A DNA stretch of 8,161 bases from assembly GCA_043731125.1 (NCBI GenBank), contig JAYTJL010000019.1, positions 1-8,161 on the forward strand. The letters are read 5' to 3'. How positions within the stretch are numbered: position 1 is the stretch's first letter; every line of letters starts with the position of its first letter. The notes beneath the pieces were generated by a model. It worked only from the letters and a program-made list of their open reading frames with translations. It searched no databases and had not been told where the DNA came from. Below are positions 6,186 to 8,161 of this stretch, piece by piece. This DNA is from JAYTJL01 sp043731125 (GTDB lineage: Bacteria; Patescibacteriota; Saccharimonadia; Saccharimonadales; UBA10212). A program made the position numbers and the translations under genes.

Positions 6186-6238
6186 TCTTCCAGAAATCGC
6201 CTGTTGAGACTTAGTGTAATAATTAGTCAAATTAACTC

Positions 6239-6267
6239 TTTACAAACAGAGTGTGGATGTGTATAAT
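6239..6267 (+). promoter_or_regulatory. Sigma70-type promoter for infA and downstream genes
   Basis: TTTACA (6239-6244) and a perfect TATAAT (6262-6267) are separated by exactly 17 bp. The predicted transcription start is near 6274, leaving only about 10 nt before the infA ATG at 6285. This is the best promoter in the window. It would let infA-rpmJ-rpsM-rpsK-rpsD be transcribed apart from the spc genes upstream. Confidence 0.75.
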
Positions 6268-6284
6268 TTAACAAAGTTATATTT

Positions 6285-6506
6285 ATGGCACGCGAGAAGG
6301 AAGTAATTGAACTATTGGGAACGGTTGTAGAAGCCCTCCCAGGAACACAATTTGTAGTAGAGCTCGAAAACGGCCATAAAATCATAGCTCACGTCGCGGG
6401 GAAAATGAGGAAGAACTATATTCGACTTGTACCCGGCGACCGCGTGAAGGTAGAATTGACACCTTACGATCTTACGAAGGGTCGGATAACCTTCCGTGAA
6501 TCTTAA
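6285..6506 (+). CDS. infA: Translation initiation factor IF-1
   Basis: The 73-residue protein is essentially full family length (72). It is a single OB-fold (S1-like) that binds the 30S A site with IF2 and IF3 during initiation. Conserved blocks are GTVVEALPGTQFVVELENGHKIIAHVAGKMRKNYIR, then PGDRVKVELTPYDLTKGRITFR, and the protein ends in Glu-Ser rather than the common basic residue. No Shine-Dalgarno sequence precedes the ATG, and the predicted 5' leader is only about 10 nt. Initiation is probably near-leaderless (inference). It lies directly after secY, without adk or map in between, and is followed by a small hairpin. Confidence 0.98.
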   Translation: MAREKEVIELLGTVVEALPGTQFVVELENGHKIIAHVAGKMRKNYIRLVPGDRVKVELTPYDLTKGRITFRES

Positions 6507-6523
6507 AAACCCATAAGGGTTTT
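6506..6523 (+). terminator. Weak hairpin after infA, possible attenuator or terminator
   Basis: AAAACCC (6506-6512), loop ATAA, GGGTTTT (6517-6523) pair perfectly over 7 bp, directly at the infA stop codon. The T-run is inside the stem rather than after it, and only three pairs are G-C, so it would be a leaky terminator at most. No promoter is evident between it and rpmJ, so read-through is expected. It could instead protect a transcript end or limit the amount of mRNA for the r-protein genes. Confidence 0.4.
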
Positions 6524-6544
6524 ATCGTACAACAACAATATAAG

Positions 6545-6559
6545 CAGAGAGTCACTCTG
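6545..6559 (+). repeat. Inverted repeat just upstream of the rpmJ ribosome binding site
   Basis: CAGAG (6545-6549) and CTCTG (6555-6559) flank AGTCA. The right arm ends one base before the AAGGAG of rpmJ (6561-6566). The stem is 5 bp and leaves the ribosome binding site free. No function can be assigned. Confidence 0.25.
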
Positions 6560-6575
6560 AAAGGAGTCGATCCGC

Positions 6576-6692
6576 ATGAAAGTGCGTGCAAGTGTAAAGA
6601 AAATTAGTCCAGACGACATTATAGTCCGCCGTAAAGGCCGGGTCTATGTTATTAATAAATTCAAAAAAAAGCATAAGCAGAGGCAAGGCTAA
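6576..6692 (+). CDS. rpmJ: Ribosomal protein L36 (bL36), zinc-free form
   Basis: This 38-residue gene starts MKVRASVKKIS and ends KKKHKQRQG, both typical of L36, which packs against 23S rRNA near the peptidyl transferase side of the 50S. The zinc-binding class carries Cys at about positions 11, 14 and 27 plus a His at 32-33. Here these positions read Ser11, Asp14, Asn27 and His33 (SPDDIIVRRKGRVYVIN), so the zinc site is lost, as in the zinc-independent paralogues of other bacteria. The start has a clear AAGGAG at 6561-6566 with 9 nt spacing. Order infA-rpmJ-rpsM is the standard one. The TAA stop is followed by a repeat-rich 152-bp gap that remains open in the same frame. Confidence 0.97.
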   Translation: MKVRASVKKISPDDIIVRRKGRVYVINKFKKKHKQRQG

Positions 6693-6707
6693 GTCGCTAT
6701 GCTCCAT

Positions 6708-6763
6708 TTCACATTTATCAATTCACATTTATCAATGAATTATCAACTATCAATTATCAATGT
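6708..6763 (+). repeat. Heptamer-based repeat block A (TTATCAA-like)
   Basis: Two perfect tandem copies of the 14-mer TTCACATTTATCAA (6708-6721 and 6722-6735) are followed by the heptamers TGAATTA, TCAACTA, TCAATTA and TCAATGT. The 7-bp periodicity is kept across all eight units. Confidence 0.85.
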
Positions 6764-6769
6764 AGCTGC

Positions 6770-6822
6770 ATGGCAAATGGTCAATGGTAAATATTTGGAA
6801 AACGGCAAATGGTCAATGGCAA
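6770..6822 (+). repeat. Heptamer-based repeat block B (ATGGTCA-like)
   Basis: ATGGCAA, ATGGTCA and ATGGTAA (6770-6790), an 11-nt interruption, then ACGGCAA, ATGGTCA and ATGGCAA (6802-6822). The 16-mer GGCAAATGGTCAATGG occurs at 6772-6787 and again at 6804-6819. It is separate in sequence from block A but has the same 7-bp period. Confidence 0.85.
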
Positions 6823-6824
6823 AT

Positions 6825-6839
6825 ACTACCGGAGGTAGT
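6825..6839 (+). promoter_or_regulatory. Hairpin enclosing the rpsM Shine-Dalgarno sequence
   Basis: ACTACC (6825-6830), loop GGA, GGTAGT (6834-6839) form a perfect 6-bp stem. The rpsM ribosome binding site GGAGGT (6831-6836) is the loop plus half of the 3' arm, 8 nt before the ATG. The core ACC-GGA-GGT is the same as in the rplX hairpin at 858-870. The 3-nt loop makes it tight, but the outer pairs can form regardless. Confidence 0.45.
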
Positions 6840-6844
6840 CTCTA

Positions 6845-7231
6845 ATGGCGCGCATCTCTGGTGTTACTATTCCTGACGGAAAGCAAATTCAAATATCTCT
6901 TACCTATGTGTATGGAATTGGTCCAAAAACAGCTGGTAATATTCTTAGTGCCGCTAAAGTAGAACCAACAGTTCGCACCAAAGACTTAACCGACGCTGAA
7001 ATTTCCAGAATCCAAGAAGTAATCAACACAGACTTAACTGTAGAGGGCGAATTACACCGAATAGTTGCAGGTAATATTAAGAGACTCAAAGACATAAAGG
7101 CCTATCGTGGTCTGCGTCACGCCGCCAGCCTGCCTAGTCGCGGTCAACGGACCAAGACAAACGCCAGAACACGACGTGGTAAAAAGGTTACAGTTGGTGG
7201 AACTGCCAAGAAAGTAGCGGCAAAGACTTAA
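6845..7231 (+). CDS. rpsM: Ribosomal protein S13 (uS13)
   Basis: The 128-residue protein is a 30S head protein that contacts the P-site tRNA and forms bridges to the 50S. The N-terminus MARISGVTIPDGKQIQISLTYVYGIG is standard. The helix-two-turn-helix RNA-binding region follows. The conserved YRGLRHAASLPSRGQRTKTNARTRRG occupies roughly residues 89-114, with AAS where many bacteria have RRG. A short Lys-rich tail follows (KKVAAKT). It has a strong GGAGGT at 6831-6836, which lies in a hairpin. In E. coli the leader before rpsM is where S4 represses the alpha operon; I cannot see that pseudoknot here. Confidence 0.98.
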   Translation: MARISGVTIPDGKQIQISLTYVYGIGPKTAGNILSAAKVEPTVRTKDLTDAEISRIQEVINTDLTVEGELHRIVAGNIKRLKDIKAYRGLRHAASLPSRGQRTKTNARTRRGKKVTVGGTAKKVAAKT

Positions 7232-7234
7232 ATT

Positions 7235-7726
7235 ATGGCTGACAAACCTGTGGATAAAGAATTAGACAAAGTAGTTGAGACGGACGATACAACTGTTGCA
7301 ACTGGAGCACCAGCTGAGCCAATTACAGAAGAAGGTGCCGCACCGGTCCCCGCTAAGCGCAAGAAAAATAAACGCACCGTAGCAGTTGGACATGTGCACG
7401 TGCTCGCAACTTTCAACAATACAATTATTACGGTTTCCGACCCTCAGGGCGCAGTTTTGACTACTGCAAGCGCTGGCAGTTCTGGGTTTCGTGGTTCTAA
7501 AAAAGGAACAGCTTATGCAGCCCAGATTGCTGCTGAAAAAGCAATTGGACAAGCCAGACAAGACTATGGCCTTACCAAAGTTGATGTCTCTGTAAAAGGC
7601 ATCGGTATGGGCCGAGAAGCGGCTATTCGTACTTTGATTTCACAGAAGGTCCAAGTTGATAACATCCGAGACATAACACCAGTTGCACACGGTGGCGTAC
7701 GACCAAGAAAGGCTAAGAGGAACTAA
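7235..7726 (+). CDS. rpsK: Ribosomal protein S11 (uS11) with acidic N-terminal extension
   Basis: The 163-residue protein forms part of the 30S platform near the mRNA exit and E site. The core is clear from about residue 47 (TVAVGHVHVLATFNNTIITVSDPQG) through the SAGSSGFRGSKKGTAYAAQ segment, and ends ITPVAHGGVRPRKAKRN. About 35 residues precede the core, rich in Asp, Glu, Ala, Pro and Thr and then basic (AKRKKNKR). The family usually has 115-130 residues. The normally conserved HNG near the C-terminus, where Asn becomes isoaspartate in E. coli S11, reads HGG here. No Shine-Dalgarno sequence precedes the ATG, which is 3 nt after the rpsM stop, so it likely depends on coupling to rpsM. Confidence 0.97.
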   Translation: MADKPVDKELDKVVETDDTTVATGAPAEPITEEGAAPVPAKRKKNKRTVAVGHVHVLATFNNTIITVSDPQGAVLTTASAGSSGFRGSKKGTAYAAQIAAEKAIGQARQDYGLTKVDVSVKGIGMGREAAIRTLISQKVQVDNIRDITPVAHGGVRPRKAKRN

Positions 7727-7730
7727 ACTA

Positions 7731-8161
7731 ATGGGAAGAGATACAAGTTCAATAGTCAAACAGTCACGCCGAGAGGGCTATGCACTGCACCCTAAAGCCC
7801 ACAAGGCTTTGGTTAAGCGCACAGCACTACCTGGCCAGCAAAACACTATGGGCCGTAGACCTAAAGCTAGCCAATATTCATTGCAGCTTCGTGAAAAGCA
7901 AAAAGTTAAGCGACTCTATGGTCTGCTGGAGAGGCAATTTGCCAAACTAATGGACGAAGCAGTGCGCACTGACGGGCCATCTGGAGCACAGCTACTAGAA
8001 TTTTTGGAAAGACGGCTTGATAACGTGGTCTATAAGGCAGGCTTTGCCTCATCACGAAGGGCAGCACGACAACTGGTTAGCCACGGACATTTTATGTTTA
8101 ATGACCGACGAGTGGATGTCCCTTCGATGCGAGTCAAACAAGGTGATGTGATTGTACTGAG
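7731..8161 (+). CDS. rpsD: Ribosomal protein S4 (uS4), zinc-free form, 3' end missing
   Basis: The first 143 codons are visible and the frame runs off the window. S4 nucleates 30S assembly at the 16S 5' domain and, in E. coli, represses the alpha operon. The N-terminus reads MGRDTSSIVKQSRREGYALHPKAH. The CxxC pairs of the zinc-binding class are absent, so this is the zinc-independent form. QLREKQKVKRLYGLLERQF matches the family core. The S4 RNA-binding domain is plain: LERRLDNVVYKAGFASSRRAARQLVSHGHF, then NDRRVDVPSMRVKQGDV. The start has AAGAGGA at 7715-7721, 9 nt upstream and 4 nt after the rpsK stop. rpoA and rplQ would be expected next. Confidence 0.96.
   Translation, partial: MGRDTSSIVKQSRREGYALHPKAHKALVKRTALPGQQNTMGRRPKASQYSLQLREKQKVKRLYGLLERQFAKLMDEAVRTDGPSGAQLLEFLERRLDNVVYKAGFASSRRAARQLVSHGHFMFNDRRVDVPSMRVKQGDVIVL

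Larger units (their letters stand above)
6699..6845 (+). other. Candidate 48-residue ORF spanning the rpmJ-rpsM gap
   Basis: An ATG 6 nt after the rpmJ stop, with a weak AAGG at 6685-6688, opens 48 codons that run through the entire heptamer-repeat gap and end at a TAA sharing one base with the rpsM ATG (TAATG). It begins MLHFTFINSHLSMNYQ and includes VNGKYLENGKWSMAN. Further in-frame ATGs lie at 6735 and 6777. The composition follows the repeats and I recognise no family. It is in the same frame as rpmJ, so TAA read-through would also extend L36. It may be a leader that couples rpmJ and rpsM translation, or merely stop-free repeat DNA. Confidence 0.22.

Noticed and set aside
6186..6238. Terminator after secY
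   Set aside because: The best inverted repeat (GACT with AGTC around 6207-6228) is only 4 bp and lacks a T-run.
6770..6790. Six-codon ORF (ATGGCA... to TAA) in repeat block B
   Set aside because: Too short to weigh and a direct product of the repeated ATGG words.
6708..6822. CRISPR array
   Set aside because: The repeats are 7-16 bp, contiguous and degenerate, with no unique spacers of regular length.
145..7561. Many open frames on the - strand and in alternative + frames of 60-120 codons
   Set aside because: All lie inside clearly conserved ribosomal, secY or infA genes, lack ribosome binding sites, and encode no family I recognise. They are shadows of the real frames.

Overview
This window is a long stretch of the S10-spc-alpha ribosomal protein cluster of a bacterium, all on the + strand. 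It very probably comes from a Candidate Phyla Radiation lineage, and Saccharibacteria (TM7) is my best guess. Three things point there. There is no rpmD (L30) between rpsE and rplO, which overlap by 4 nt, and loss of L30 is a known CPR hallmark. S14, L36 and the S4 N-terminus all lack their zinc-binding cysteines. The S4 and L36 sequences resemble what I recall of TM7 proteins. The phylum call is inference and no search was run. The genetic code looks standard: TGA ends rpsQ and rpsE at sensible, overlapping junctions.

Layout: rpmC (3' end), rpsQ, rplN, rplX, rplE, rpsN, a 67-bp gap, rpsH, rplF, rplR, rpsE, rplO, a 121-bp gap, secY, a 99-bp gap with a strong promoter, infA, a 69-bp gap, rpmJ (38 codons), a 152-bp repeat-rich gap, rpsM, rpsK, rpsD (5' part, runs off the end). 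adk and map, which lie between secY and infA in many Gram-positive-type clusters, are missing. No gap exceeds 300 bp and there are no tRNA, rRNA, IS or CRISPR elements.

The genes make the small- and large-subunit core proteins, the SecY translocon channel and initiation factor IF1. Genes are packed with 1-nt (TAATG) or 4-nt (ATGA) overlaps or short spacers, which suggests translational coupling. A near-consensus sigma70 promoter just before infA splits the region into an upstream unit ending around secY and a downstream infA-rpmJ-rpsM-rpsK-rpsD unit.

Beyond the standard content there are four less expected signals. Degenerate 7-bp tandem repeats occur at several unrelated places: the S17 tail, the S5 tail and the rpmJ-rpsM gap. 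Small hairpins enclose the Shine-Dalgarno sequence of rplX, secY and rpsM. Three gaps are spanned by mini-ORFs that run into the next start codon. S11 lacks the normally conserved Asn-Gly isoaspartate site.
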